From assembly GCA_040753915.1 (NCBI GenBank), contig JBFMDN010000066.1, forward strand, positions 1 to 31,639: a stretch of DNA of 31,639 nucleotides, read 5' to 3'. Both the position numbers and the translations under genes were made by a program. Shown in pieces: positions 13,395 through 21,904 of the stretch. This stretch comes from JBFMDN01 sp040753915. Lineage in GTDB: Bacteria; Desulfobacterota; Desulfomonilia; Desulfomonilales; Desulfomonilaceae. Position 1 is the first letter of the stretch. Each line of letters begins with the position of its first letter. Under the pieces are notes generated by a model, which worked only from the letters and a program-made list of their open reading frames with translations, searched no databases and was not told the DNA's origin.

Positions 13395-14161
13395 CTGCGA
13401 TGGGATTGTTGAGCATCTTCAGCAGAAAGCGTAATACTTCGCGGCAAGGGCCGTCCCCGCGCCTTCCGCAACATTCGACGGGCCCCAAGAATGGCCCTCT
13501 TACCCTGGCGGTCATTGGGACCATAGTTCTCGGGGTTGTTCTGAGTATTCTCAACTACCGCTTGATCAGCGATCCGTCTGTGTGTGGTAAGGCATTTGGG
13601 ACCTCGACGGAGTCCGGGCCGGAATTCGTCCCGACCGAGCCATCGAAGGGGCCGGAAGCAAACAGTCCTTCATCCTGCAGCGCGCCACCCAAGATCACCT
13701 TTTATCGCCAACTCACCCAGGTGGACGAAACGCCCTCCCCAGTGCAAGAGCACACGTCCTCATTGGAGAGGCCTCCCCCCTCCGGAGAGCCTGCCGCTGA
13801 GAATCAAGCCTCTGCTGGCAAATCGGCCAAACCCGCGGCTCAGGAGCACTTTTCCTCCCCTGCCATGTCTCCCGGAACAGCGCAGCTCCCCACTGCGCTT
13901 CCGCGGTCCAAGCCGGGACCCGCACTGTACACAGTTCAGGTGGGAGCATTCAGCGATCCGGCTGTGGCCCAGCAATGGGCCCAGAAATGGAAGGCGCGGG
14001 GATACAACGTTTCCCTGCGTCCAGTGGCTCGACCAAGGACAGGAATAATTTACAGGCTTTACCTCGGAAAGTTCTCCTCCCAGCACGAGGCCGACGAGCT
14101 CGTCGACCGTCTGAAGCACAGGGAGGGCATCGCAGCGTTCAGATTGCTCGTTCGCAATTGA
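13391..14161 (+). CDS. SPOR-domain membrane protein
   Basis: A 256-residue inner-membrane protein. A short cytoplasmic basic N-terminus (GLLSIFSRKRNTSRQ) precedes one transmembrane helix at about residues 37-58 (LTLAVIGTIVLGVVLSILNY). A long Pro/Ser/Glu-rich periplasmic linker of about 115 residues follows. The C-terminal SPOR domain starts near residue 177 (LYTVQVGAFSDPAVAQQWAQ to AAFRLLVRN). SPOR domains bind glycan strands lacking stem peptides at division septa, so a role in cell division or envelope remodelling is likely. GTG 13391 overlaps the argS stop; ATG 13400 is an alternative start. An argS-SPOR neighbourhood is seen in other deltaproteobacteria. Confidence 0.88.
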   Translation: MTAMGLLSIFSRKRNTSRQGPSPRLPQHSTGPKNGPLTLAVIGTIVLGVVLSILNYRLISDPSVCGKAFGTSTESGPEFVPTEPSKGPEANSPSSCSAPPKITFYRQLTQVDETPSPVQEHTSSLERPPPSGEPAAENQASAGKSAKPAAQEHFSSPAMSPGTAQLPTALPRSKPGPALYTVQVGAFSDPAVAQQWAQKWKARGYNVSLRPVARPRTGIIYRLYLGKFSSQHEADELVDRLKHREGIAAFRLLVRN

Positions 14162-14205
14162 GTGTTGACCGTGTCCTCATCCTCCATCAGAATACACGAC
14201 AGGAA

Positions 14206-14241
14206 GCACCGACTGGATTGGGCCCGGTAAGTAGTCGGTGC
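14206..14241 (+). terminator. Stem-loop after the SPOR gene
   Basis: GCACCGACT (14206-14214) pairs perfectly with AGTCGGTGC (14233-14241) around an 18-nt loop that contains GGGCCC. It lies 45 bp after the SPOR gene. With no T-tract it is a weak terminator or a processing/stability structure. Confidence 0.4.
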
Positions 14242-14409
14242 CTGCAATTCTGAACTGCTGATGATTGGGCGCCAGGATAAGAGGGGGAGGAAGCGGCATC
14301 TCCCAGGAAAGGGACTTCCTCACATCTTTTTGTAAGGAACCGGAGCTTTACCCTCCGTTGCAGCTACAAAGCCGGCAGTACGGGCAAAGACTGGACGGGA
14401 AGAAAGAAA

Positions 14410-14892
14410 GTGGGACTGCGCAGAGAAGGATTTGACAAACAGGGGGCACCTTACGAAATCCGGGAGCAGGGACAAGAATGTTCCGAAGAGCTTAAGGGGA
14501 TGTACGATGAGTTTCATCCAAAAGCTGAGAGTCAAGGATTGCCTCCAGCAAAGGAGTCCGATCGAATCTCATGGGTAGAGCATCTCCTCGCCACAGGGTG
14601 GAACTTCCTCTGCAGACAAGAGGGGAAGGTTGTGGGACATTCCGCTATCATCCCCGACCGGATCCGATCTGACGGCGAGTACATCGTCTTCGTCCTCCAG
14701 CCTTACCGTAACAAGGGCCTTGGCAGTGCGCTCACGGAGATTGGGATGGAGAAGGCGAGACACGAGGGCCTCCACGTGGTATGGCTCACCGTGGAGGCTT
14801 TCAACTTTCGGGCGATACGGGTATATCGCAAGTCCGGTTTTCGATTTGTGGACGAGGGGAACGGAGAGCGCGCCATGATATTGCAGTTGTGA
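14410..14892 (+). CDS. GNAT-family N-acetyltransferase
   Basis: A 160-residue GCN5-related acetyltransferase. The acetyl-CoA pyrophosphate-binding loop is QPYRNKGLGSALTEIG (R-x-x-G-x-G type). It is preceded by the strand GEYIVFVLQP and followed by the conserved motif B region (VVWLTVEAFNFRAIRVYRKS, GFRFVDEGNGERAMILQL). GTG 14410 is the start used; AGAAAG upstream is a modest ribosome-binding site. The substrate cannot be read from the sequence. The neighbours are suggestive: a histone-deacetylase-like gene and an AMP-forming acyl-CoA synthetase follow on the same strand. In Bacillus the acuA acetyltransferase and acuC deacetylase control acetyl-CoA synthetase in the same way, so a protein-lysine acetyltransferase role is a reasonable inference. 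Confidence 0.88.
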   Translation: MGLRREGFDKQGAPYEIREQGQECSEELKGMYDEFHPKAESQGLPPAKESDRISWVEHLLATGWNFLCRQEGKVVGHSAIIPDRIRSDGEYIVFVLQPYRNKGLGSALTEIGMEKARHEGLHVVWLTVEAFNFRAIRVYRKSGFRFVDEGNGERAMILQL

Positions 14893-14915
14893 TATGAACG
14901 TCTAAGCTGTCATGG

Positions 14916-14952
14916 AGCAGAGAGCATGATCGCTCTTTGCTGAATGCTCTCT
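14916..14952 (+). promoter_or_regulatory. Two mutually exclusive hairpins between GNAT and deacetylase genes
   Basis: AGCAGAGAGC (14916-14925) can pair with GCTCTTTGCT (14932-14941; one G-T wobble). Alternatively AGAGAGCAT (14919-14927) can pair perfectly with ATGCTCTCT (14944-14952). The two stems share one arm, as in attenuators. They lie 24 bp after the GNAT stop and 90 bp before the deacetylase start. Confidence 0.35.
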
Positions 14953-15041
14953 AGCAATGGTTCGAATCCACTGTAGTACACCGCCTCAAGAAGGAGTGTT
15001 GGAACTGAGATGTCGCGACAGCGGAACGGAAGAGGTGTAGA

Positions 15042-16082
15042 TTGAGCCTCACAGTGGGAGTAGTACGCGACTCGAGATATCTGGAGCACAAACCGGGGAT
15101 CGTGCACCCGGAAAGCCCGGGTCGCCTAAGGAGCGTCTATCGCATGCTGGACAAGGAGTTCTCTGGGCGCCTTGTGGAGATTTCCGCTGAGCCCGCGACC
15201 CTCGAGCACCTGGAGCTCGTCCATACCCCTGCGTATATCCGGCAAATTCTTAAGACCGCGGATCGAGAGTTCACTTCCCTGGCCCCTGATACATCGGTGA
15301 GCTCGCGGAGCTATTTGGCATCCTGGCTCGCGGTCGGGGGATGCATCAAAGGAATCGACCTCGTGATGTCCGGTCAGTGCAGGGCTTGCTTCTGTCTAGT
15401 AAGGCCGCCAGGCCATCACGCTCTTCCCGATCGGGCAGGAGGGTTCTGTATATTCAACAACTTGGGAGTGGCCACACGATATGCCATGCAGGCCTATGGT
15501 CTGGAGCGGGTACTCATAATAGACTGGGACATACACCACGGAAATGCCCTACAAGATCTGTTTTACGACGAATCGGGTGTCCTCTACTTCTCCACCCATT
15601 ACATGGGGTGGTACCCCCATACGGGAGACTGGGAGGAAACCGGAGCGGGAGACGGCAGGGGGTACACTGTCAATGTCCCAGTATTCAAAGAGTTGGAAGA
15701 CGCTGACATGATCCACCTGTATCGAGACCTTGTCCTGCCGATAGTCAAGAGGTACAAACCGGAGCTGATCATTGTCGCCGCGGGATTTGACGCTCACCAC
15801 AGGGACCCGCTCGGGAGAACACGCCTCACGGAGACGTGTTTTCGCTGGCTGACTCAGATTGTGCTCCAGGTTAGTGAATCAGTCGGGAGCTCCCCGATCC
15901 TCTTGTCCCTGGAGGGAGGATACGACAATTTTGCATTGGCAGCTTCCGTGAGAGAGGTGCTTGCAGTTCTCTCTGCAGAAGGCCGTAGGGAGCGCATACC
16001 CCCCTTCAAGACCAGCAAGGCTGCACAATTGGTTGAAAAGGCGAGGAGCGTTCATGCACAATATGGTGTGTGGACCAAATGA
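15042..16082 (+). CDS. Histone deacetylase-like (AcuC/HDAC-type) lysine deacylase
   Basis: A 346-residue zinc hydrolase of the arginase/HDAC fold. It opens with GIVHPESPGRLRSVYRML and has the active-site loop RPPGHHALPDRAGGFCIFNN (His125-His126). DWDIHHGNALQD supplies Asp163 and His165 and VAAGFDAHHRDPLG supplies Asp250, the three zinc ligands, and LLSLEGGYD closes the pocket, so it should be active. Bacterial members remove acyl groups from protein lysines or cleave acetylpolyamines. TTG 15042 is preceded by GGAAGAGG; GTG 15054 is an alternative start. It sits between a GNAT gene and an acyl-CoA synthetase gene, which favours an AcuC-like protein deacylase acting on the synthetase over a polyamine enzyme. 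Confidence 0.93.
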   Translation: MSLTVGVVRDSRYLEHKPGIVHPESPGRLRSVYRMLDKEFSGRLVEISAEPATLEHLELVHTPAYIRQILKTADREFTSLAPDTSVSSRSYLASWLAVGGCIKGIDLVMSGQCRACFCLVRPPGHHALPDRAGGFCIFNNLGVATRYAMQAYGLERVLIIDWDIHHGNALQDLFYDESGVLYFSTHYMGWYPHTGDWEETGAGDGRGYTVNVPVFKELEDADMIHLYRDLVLPIVKRYKPELIIVAAGFDAHHRDPLGRTRLTETCFRWLTQIVLQVSESVGSSPILLSLEGGYDNFALAASVREVLAVLSAEGRRERIPPFKTSKAAQLVEKARSVHAQYGVWTK

Positions 16083-16144
16083 TAAGGAGACGGTGGGCGT
16101 TGGAAAGCACCATGAGAGTGCTCGTTCGGGTCTGGAGCGCCATG

Positions 16145-16190
16145 GGGTATGCGAAAAGATAGACGTGGCGCCCCGGGCGCGTCATACCAT
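16145..16190 (+). promoter_or_regulatory. Nested hairpin upstream of the acyl-CoA synthetase
   Basis: The inner stem GCGCCC/GGGCGC (16168-16180, 1-nt centre) is enclosed by outer arms GGTATG (16146-16151) and CATACC (16183-16188). It ends about 20 bp before the synthetase ATG and could affect its translation, or terminate the deacetylase transcript. Confidence 0.3.
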
Positions 16191-16208
16191 GCGGAATGGA
16201 ATTAATTA

Positions 16209-17933
16209 ATGATTAAGGCACGAGTACCTGCTGAGAATCCTCAGGCCAACATGAGGTCGTATCACGAGACCTATCGAACCTTTTCCTGGGAAAAGGCGGA
16301 AAAGGAGTTGTATCGCACCGCGCGAGGTGAGGTAAATATCGTGGTCGATGCGATCGACAAGTGGGCCGATCGACAAGAAACCGCGGGCAAGAAAGCTCTC
16401 GTATATGAAACGGCAGGACATGTCACCTCGTTCACGTTTAGGGCTATGAAAGAGCAGTCATGCCGGTGGGCCAATTTTCTCTCCAGGCATGGATTCAAGA
16501 CGGGCGACCGGCTGTTCATATTCTTGCCCCCCTGTCCCGAGATTTATTTCGCCATGCTTGGATGCGCAAGGCTCGGCGTGGTTTTCTCCAATCTCTATCC
16601 TTCACTTGGATTCGAGGAGCTGCACTGGAGGATTTTCAATGCGGAACCCCGGGGCATTCTCACCAATCTCGACTTGGCGGAAGTGATATCGTACGATTCC
16701 ATGAAAAAGTCTAGAGTGGTTTTCTACACCTCTGGTCCGGCTCCCTCTCTCTTCCCCTGGGAAGTGGTGGTCGAAGAAGTTATAGGACGAATGCCCACAG
16801 AGGCTGAAACGGTCTTTGTCGCTCCGGATACTCCTTTGTATCTCCTCTACACCTCGGGATCGACCGGACCGCCAAAGGGTGTCGTTCACGCCCATCGGGA
16901 CATGGTCGGCCACCTGGTAACGGGGAGGTACGTGCTCGATCTCACCCCAGAATCGATTCTCTGGACAGACGGCAGTCCTGCATGGGTTACAGGAACCGTG
17001 TATGGAGCTTTCGCTCCCTGGTTGTGCGGTGCCACTTCGGTCGTGCAGGCTGATCCGTTTTCTGCATCCACGTGGTACCGGACCCTAGAGCAGCATGAGA
17101 TTTCGGTGTGGTATACCACACCCAGGACTATCAGAAGACTCATGGAAAGCGGTGACGATCTCCCTGCACGGTACAACTTTTCCCATCTTCGTCACATCGC
17201 GTCCGTGGGAGAGACTCTGCCTCCTGAATCATTCTATTGGGTCAGAAAGAACCTGGGGCACTCCGTCCACGACACCTGGTGGATGACCGAAACCGGAATG
17301 ATTTGCATAGCCAATTATCCTTCCCATCAGATCAAGGCAGGCTCCATGGGAAAACCGGTTCCCGGAGTTGAGGCTGCCGTCTTCGATCCCAAGGGGGAGC
17401 AGCTCCCCATTCTCACCCTCGGCGAGCTCGGCCTCAAGGTGGGATGGCCGTCGATGATGAGAGCCATATGGCGAGACCATGTCCGCTACTCCCAGTATTT
17501 CCGGGGGGACTGGTTTATGACCGGCGACATGGTGATTAAGGACGAAGATGGACACTACTACCATCAGGGTCGCAACGATGACCTGATCAAAGCGGGGCAG
17601 GAGTTCATAGGACCGTACGAGATCGAGGGCATTCTGCGACTTCATCCCGCGGTGGAGGAGGCTGCTGTCATTGCCAAGACCCCCGGGTCGGGAGCTCCGG
17701 CGCTTAAGGCCTTTGTCACCATAGGCCAGGGGTTCACGGCTTCTGCACGGCTTAACCATGAAATTCGGGCGTACGTGAAGACCAATCTCCCGGAGGAGAT
17801 AACACTCGCGGAGCTTGTGTTTGTGGACGAGCTCCCAAAGACAAGGTCGGGGAAGCTCGTCAGGAGAGCCCTCCGGGCCATGGAGCTCGGATTGCCGAGC
17901 GGTGATGTTTCGAAGCTGCGGGATTGGGATTAG
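16209..17933 (+). CDS. AMP-forming acyl-CoA synthetase (acetyl-CoA synthetase-like)
   Basis: A 574-residue ANL-superfamily ligase that converts a carboxylate, ATP and CoA to acyl-CoA through an acyl-adenylate. The P-loop-like A3 motif is YTSGSTGPPKGVVHAH (residues 214-229). A5 is DTWWMTETGM. The hinge/A8 region is WFMTGDMVIKDEDGHYYHQG, then NDDLIKAGQEFIGPYEIEG. The A10 lysine is Lys549 in LPKTRSGKLVRRALR. A short N-terminal extension resembles that of acetyl-CoA synthetases, but the length is below the usual 650 residues, nearer propionyl-, butyryl- or medium-chain types, so chain length is uncertain. The PKTRSGK segment is the form recognised by lysine acetyltransferases in AcsA-type enzymes, which fits the two upstream genes. 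Confidence 0.93.
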   Translation: MIKARVPAENPQANMRSYHETYRTFSWEKAEKELYRTARGEVNIVVDAIDKWADRQETAGKKALVYETAGHVTSFTFRAMKEQSCRWANFLSRHGFKTGDRLFIFLPPCPEIYFAMLGCARLGVVFSNLYPSLGFEELHWRIFNAEPRGILTNLDLAEVISYDSMKKSRVVFYTSGPAPSLFPWEVVVEEVIGRMPTEAETVFVAPDTPLYLLYTSGSTGPPKGVVHAHRDMVGHLVTGRYVLDLTPESILWTDGSPAWVTGTVYGAFAPWLCGATSVVQADPFSASTWYRTLEQHEISVWYTTPRTIRRLMESGDDLPARYNFSHLRHIASVGETLPPESFYWVRKNLGHSVHDTWWMTETGMICIANYPSHQIKAGSMGKPVPGVEAAVFDPKGEQLPILTLGELGLKVGWPSMMRAIWRDHVRYSQYFRGDWFMTGDMVIKDEDGHYYHQGRNDDLIKAGQEFIGPYEIEGILRLHPAVEEAAVIAKTPGSGAPALKAFVTIGQGFTASARLNHEIRAYVKTNLPEEITLAELVFVDELPKTRSGKLVRRALRAMELGLPSGDVSKLRDWD

Positions 17934-18049
17934 TAAAGCGTTTCGTCCGGTATTTTGAATGAGCGACGAGAAATCGGTAAGGTCCCGGTTCGAACAGTAC
18001 ATCTCACCCGGCAAGGACGACTGAAGTCTCAGAAATTCATACAGAATCC

Positions 18050-18078
18050 TTGCTACAACACTCCATTTGCAGTATCCT
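18050..18078 (+). promoter_or_regulatory. Candidate promoter for the KAP-like NTPase gene
   Basis: TTGCTA (18050-18055) and TATCCT (18073-18078) are separated by exactly 17 bp, about 98 bp upstream of the start codon. Matches to consensus are moderate. The remaining sequence between the synthetase and this gene shows no other feature. Confidence 0.4.
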
Positions 18079-18175
18079 TCGCACCAGCGCAATGGTTGCC
18101 GACTAACACGATTGCGCACCGAGCCCTCGGACACCCATCGAATCGGAAAGGCAATCGTGACCCGGAGGTCCGCTC

Positions 18176-21013
18176 ATGGCTGGCGGAGAAAAGAAGGGAA
18201 TTTTCAGCAGGTTGTTCAAGCGGGCAGAAGAGCCCGAAACGCCTCAACAGGAGAAGGAAAACAAGAAATTAGAGCGCACGGCCGTTGAGCAACAGACCGA
18301 AGAGAAAGCCCCCGAGCACCCTCCCCGAGGGTCTGATGCCCGCGCTTTTGTCCCTGTACTGGAAAAGGTTGACGCAGTGGAGCTCGAGCTGGACATTCCG
18401 GAGCACGAAATATCCACAGTGGCCCTGTCAGTGAGAGATCTTGAAGCACTCTCTCCCGACGACCGTGGCTCTGATCACCCGCTGGATCTCATTCCGGAGG
18501 ATACTACTATCCAAGGAACAGAGCTGGAAACCATTGAAGGGCCGGCGGACATCAGATCTCTTGCGTATGCGTCGGAACAGGCAGAACAGCCTGCACCGAC
18601 CATGAGCGAGATGGTCGCACCCGATAGGGTTGCTATGGAGCCCTTATTGCGCCAGGACGAGCGCGAAGGAACAACCCAGCATGTGCATGATGGGTCGGCC
18701 ACTCGCGATGAAGACGACAATGACATTGAGCTCGATCTTGAAGACGACGAAGGTGGAAGCCAGCCTCAGGATGGGGGTCCCCTGGTCGCAGAAAGCACCC
18801 CTCAGACTGCTATCGTGGGGGAGCAAGAATCATCTGTCGCATCGGATCAAGAGGCTGCAGCAGTAACTTCCGGCGAGGTCGCGAGGGTTTACGGATTTCC
18901 CGAGTTCACGGATTCCGAGAAAATCGAGACCCCTGCTCAACAGTCCCCAGTGGCTCTCCAGAAGGAAATCGAGACGGAGGAGGTCAGCGAGGAGGAGCCC
19001 GTCGAGCCTAGCCCAACTGAATTGCTCGGCTTCCCAGGGGCTTTCGCCGATACGCCGTTGGAACGGAAAGACCTCAACAGGCTTACTCCCCAAATGAGCA
19101 CCCAAGCGGCAACTTTGGCTGAAATCGTCAAGACCTGCCAGTCTCCCATGCGCATAGCAGTTCGGGGAGCTGCAGGGACCGGCAAGACGACCCTCCTTCG
19201 CGCCGTTGAGGCGCTCCTCCCGGATACGGTGGTTTCAATGCGCCTGGCCGCGGACGATTATCTGAAAATGGGCTCCCACCGCGCCGTGCCGTGGCTATTC
19301 TTGGAAGGGTTTGTTGCCGGTCTCGAAGAGATCGCCTCATCAAATGGGGATACTGACTTGGCGGTGCTTGCCGCGCACATACGAGATCGTTTGAAGCTGT
19401 TTGCTCATGCAGAAGTGTGGTCCAAAGAAGAGGAGTCGACCGCTGCGCTGGCAAGGCAAGGAGCTGAGGACCCCAGTGTCGTCGCCGCGATCTCTCTGTT
19501 GAAAAAAGAATTGCCCATTCTCGTCGAATCCGCTCTGCATGCCGCATCTGCGGAGCGAATCTGTGTGATGGTGGACGACGCGGACCGCCTGGATTCTACA
19601 ACTGCACAGGAGCTCCTCGAAGCCATGCGTCGCTTCCTGGAGCTCGAAGGTCTCGTTTTCCTGATCGTCTGCGACTCTGAAATCGTGGAAAGCCCAGTTG
19701 GTGCTACCTATGGTGAGGAAATGGCTGCGGACGAGCCTCTTTCCCGCTCAGAGCGAGCTTTCCAGCTCTCGGTCTCTGTTCGGTCGGATTATGAATCCGC
19801 GAAGCATAGGCTGACCGGATTGCTCCATATTGCCGGATTCCGCGACGCAGAGCACGACGTGAACGATTACGTGGATCTTCTCACGCACTCCGTTGGCCTT
19901 AACCCCAGGAGGGAAAAGCTCGTCTTCAACAGGCTCGTGGCTGAATTGAGGCCGCTCCTTGCAACGGGCAGTGGCCTGGAGCCCGAGAATGAGGACGCTG
20001 CGCGCAGCCGAAAGCTTCTCTTCGGAATGATATGTCTCGATATGGCATATCCGAAGGTATTTCAGCTACTCCGAAACGTGTCTTCAAATGGAAAGGCTCT
20101 CGGTCGGCTTATGGAGGAACGACTGAGAGATCCAGGGGAAGTTCTTATCATGGATCAGGAGTTTGCCTTGTTCGCCAATGGAGTGGATCGTGCCGAGAGT
20201 GCTCGTGAGTTGGTCGCCTTTGTTGATGTTTTCACAAACATCCTCTTTCGCGGAGATCGCAACGCGGTGCTGGACGCAGGATCGGCTCAACTTCTCAGGC
20301 AACTCGCGGATTTTCCGGTGACCGCCTTCAGTGCGATGCCGATGAGCCGAAAAATCCAGGAAAGAGAAGCCATCCTTAGCGAATTCTGTCGCCAGGTGCT
20401 GGTGCGGGTCAAACAGCTCTGCGGGAACGGGGCGCCGGATGCGTCGGACCGGAAAGTGAGAAACGTCGAGTCTGGGAATCCCTGGTTTTGGCTCTGGTTC
20501 CTGCGAGATCCTGCGAAGGTGGTGTGGGGTCCAGGACGGGCGATTTATGAAGTGAGCTTCAACAAGGACAACGTTGTGTCTGTGAGCCTCAAGTGTAACG
20601 CGGCGAAATTGGTGGAGCGCGGGGTGGCGAGAGATATTCTCGATGGTCTTGGAAAGCTGCCTCTCGTTGAGGATGGCGATTTTCATTTCTCGGAATATGA
20701 AAACGGAATGACTCAAATTGAAAATGTGCTTTTTGAATGCTCCTGTGATTCAGCGTTCGACCTTGTGGAGGAGGAAATCGATGTCGTGGCCGAAACGCTG
20801 AAGGACCTGATTGACGCCACGAGCAATCTATTCGACCGCACCCCCCGTGAGGAAGTTTCCGGCCGGCAGCCAGTCGTCATGTTTCAGGTTCCGTGCAAGG
20901 TGTGCGGAAATCCTCTCGAACAGATAACACTGAAGGACGGCTCGGAGGCTTACCGATGCGACATCTGCCGAAAGCTCTACAAGCCGAAACGATCTCTAAA
21001 GGGTGGCATGTGA
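18176..21013 (+). CDS. KAP-like P-loop NTPase with acidic N-terminus and C-terminal zinc ribbon
   Basis: A 945-residue protein with no close relative recognised. It starts with a basic amphipathic segment (AGGEKKGIFSRLFKRAEEP), then about 270 residues of Glu/Asp/Gln-rich, probably disordered sequence. The NTPase domain has Walker A GAAGTGKTT (331-339, Lys337) and Walker B RICVMVDDADRLD (Asp467, Asp468). It continues ELLEAMRRFLELEGLVFLIV then CDSEI, and has LNPRREKLVFNRLV downstream, the order seen in KAP NTPases. Unlike many KAP proteins there is no transmembrane insert after Walker A. Residues about 765-890 form a further domain (NPWFWLWFLRDPAKVVWGPG onward). The C-terminus is a four-cysteine zinc ribbon (CKVC at 907-910, CDIC at 928-931) with a basic tail. 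GGAGG 7 nt before ATG fixes the start. A role at the membrane or on nucleic acid is speculation. Confidence 0.8.
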   Translation: MAGGEKKGIFSRLFKRAEEPETPQQEKENKKLERTAVEQQTEEKAPEHPPRGSDARAFVPVLEKVDAVELELDIPEHEISTVALSVRDLEALSPDDRGSDHPLDLIPEDTTIQGTELETIEGPADIRSLAYASEQAEQPAPTMSEMVAPDRVAMEPLLRQDEREGTTQHVHDGSATRDEDDNDIELDLEDDEGGSQPQDGGPLVAESTPQTAIVGEQESSVASDQEAAAVTSGEVARVYGFPEFTDSEKIETPAQQSPVALQKEIETEEVSEEEPVEPSPTELLGFPGAFADTPLERKDLNRLTPQMSTQAATLAEIVKTCQSPMRIAVRGAAGTGKTTLLRAVEALLPDTVVSMRLAADDYLKMGSHRAVPWLFLEGFVAGLEEIASSNGDTDLAVLAAHIRDRLKLFAHAEVWSKEEESTAALARQGAEDPSVVAAISLLKKELPILVESALHAASAERICVMVDDADRLDSTTAQELLEAMRRFLELEGLVFLIVCDSEIVESPVGATYGEEMAADEPLSRSERAFQLSVSVRSDYESAKHRLTGLLHIAGFRDAEHDVNDYVDLLTHSVGLNPRREKLVFNRLVAELRPLLATGSGLEPENEDAARSRKLLFGMICLDMAYPKVFQLLRNVSSNGKALGRLMEERLRDPGEVLIMDQEFALFANGVDRAESARELVAFVDVFTNILFRGDRNAVLDAGSAQLLRQLADFPVTAFSAMPMSRKIQEREAILSEFCRQVLVRVKQLCGNGAPDASDRKVRNVESGNPWFWLWFLRDPAKVVWGPGRAIYEVSFNKDNVVSVSLKCNAAKLVERGVARDILDGLGKLPLVEDGDFHFSEYENGMTQIENVLFECSCDSAFDLVEEEIDVVAETLKDLIDATSNLFDRTPREEVSGRQPVVMFQVPCKVCGNPLEQITLKDGSEAYRCDICRKLYKPKRSLKGGM

Positions 21014-21313
21014 CGCTGGCCCCTCGTCTCTTGCCTCACGGAAGAATGGGTGCTTTCTTGCAGGGAGCCCTTGCAGCAATTCCCCGTCATAGAAGATTTT
21101 GCCCGATTGTGGGGCAGTCTCTAAAACCTCGGTTGCGAATCCAACGGAAATTCCAGTAAGGGCTACGAAGAAACCACTGGTCAGAATATTCTAAAACTGG
21201 TAGAGAACATCAACTGGCAGTCCCTAACGGCAGCGGGGGAGGTACTGGAAGTCTTTTCTCCAAAACCGGCCACCTCGAATGTCACGGGACGGCATGTCTT
21301 CCGGGGGCGAAGT
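21014..21313. other. 300-bp gap between the NTPase and response regulator genes
   Basis: No gene, terminator or clear promoter was seen here. Both flanking genes are on the plus strand, so the regulator may be read through from the NTPase or have its own unrecognised promoter. Confidence 0.4.
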
Positions 21314-21784
21314 ATGGAAGATCGAAGATCGATCAGCGACAGTCAGGAATATGGAGCCGCTTACGGGGCGTCGGGGTCTCTCACTCTTCTCCTGATAGAC
21401 GATGTTCCCTCAGTCCTCAAGATTCTAGAGGAAATGCTTGTCGCCGCTGGACACACAGTCGTCGCCGCGTCCAACGGCAGGGATGGGCTCCGACTATTCA
21501 ACGAGAACCGCATTGACGCAATTCTGTGTGATCTGAACATGCCCGAGATGGACGGGTGGATGGTGGCTCGCGTGATTCGTGAGGTCTGCAAGAACGGAAA
21601 GGCGAAAAGGCCACCGTTTTTCCTCGTGACTGCGATGGCAGACCAGATTCGGAGAGACGAGAGGATCGATAAGCTGGGCATCGACGCGGTAATCGCGAAG
21701 CCCGTCGATATAGTCGCGTTGCTTGAGACGATCCAAGAATCGGTTCAGAAACATTCAGGGGATACAACCCGCCTGTATTGTTGA
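21314..21784 (+). CDS. Single-domain response regulator (CheY-like receiver)
   Basis: A 156-residue receiver protein with no output domain. After a 22-residue polar leader the receiver fold shows the acidic pocket Asp29-Asp30 (LTLLLIDDVPSVLKIL), the phosphoacceptor Asp73 in ILCDLNMPEMDGW, Thr106 in FFLVTAMAD and Lys129 in VIAKPVD, so all catalytic positions are kept. It should accept phosphate from a histidine kinase and act by protein-protein contact. No kinase adjoins it; the PAS kinase at 6013-8160 is the only one in the window, and a link between them is only possible, not shown. GGGGGCGAAGT precedes the ATG. Confidence 0.92.
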   Translation: MEDRRSISDSQEYGAAYGASGSLTLLLIDDVPSVLKILEEMLVAAGHTVVAASNGRDGLRLFNENRIDAILCDLNMPEMDGWMVARVIREVCKNGKAKRPPFFLVTAMADQIRRDERIDKLGIDAVIAKPVDIVALLETIQESVQKHSGDTTRLYC

Positions 21785-21863
21785 GATGTGGGCTGTTCTG
21801 GTCACCTGACCCCGTGGCTCGCCCGTCGCGCATAGCCTTGGGTGGATGGCCTAGAAACTTGGT

Positions 21864-21904
21864 CGAGGACCAACGTCAGAATGAACCGTTTCCCGTAGAG
21901 CGGG
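21864..21904 (+). repeat. Degenerate intergenic repeat, copy A
   Basis: CGAGGACCAACGTCAGAATG followed by AACCGTTTCCCGTAG matches the sequence at 23068-23108 at most positions (shared pattern CGAGGAYCAACGTCAGA, GTTCCCGTAG). It lies in the 400-bp gap after the response regulator; the rest of that gap up to 22118 shows nothing else recognisable. Confidence 0.5.

Noticed and set aside
14914..14985. Possible tRNA, because GGTTCGAATCC at about 14957 looks like a T-loop
   Set aside because: No acceptor stem, D-arm or anticodon arm can be fitted upstream, and the T-stem itself has a mismatch.
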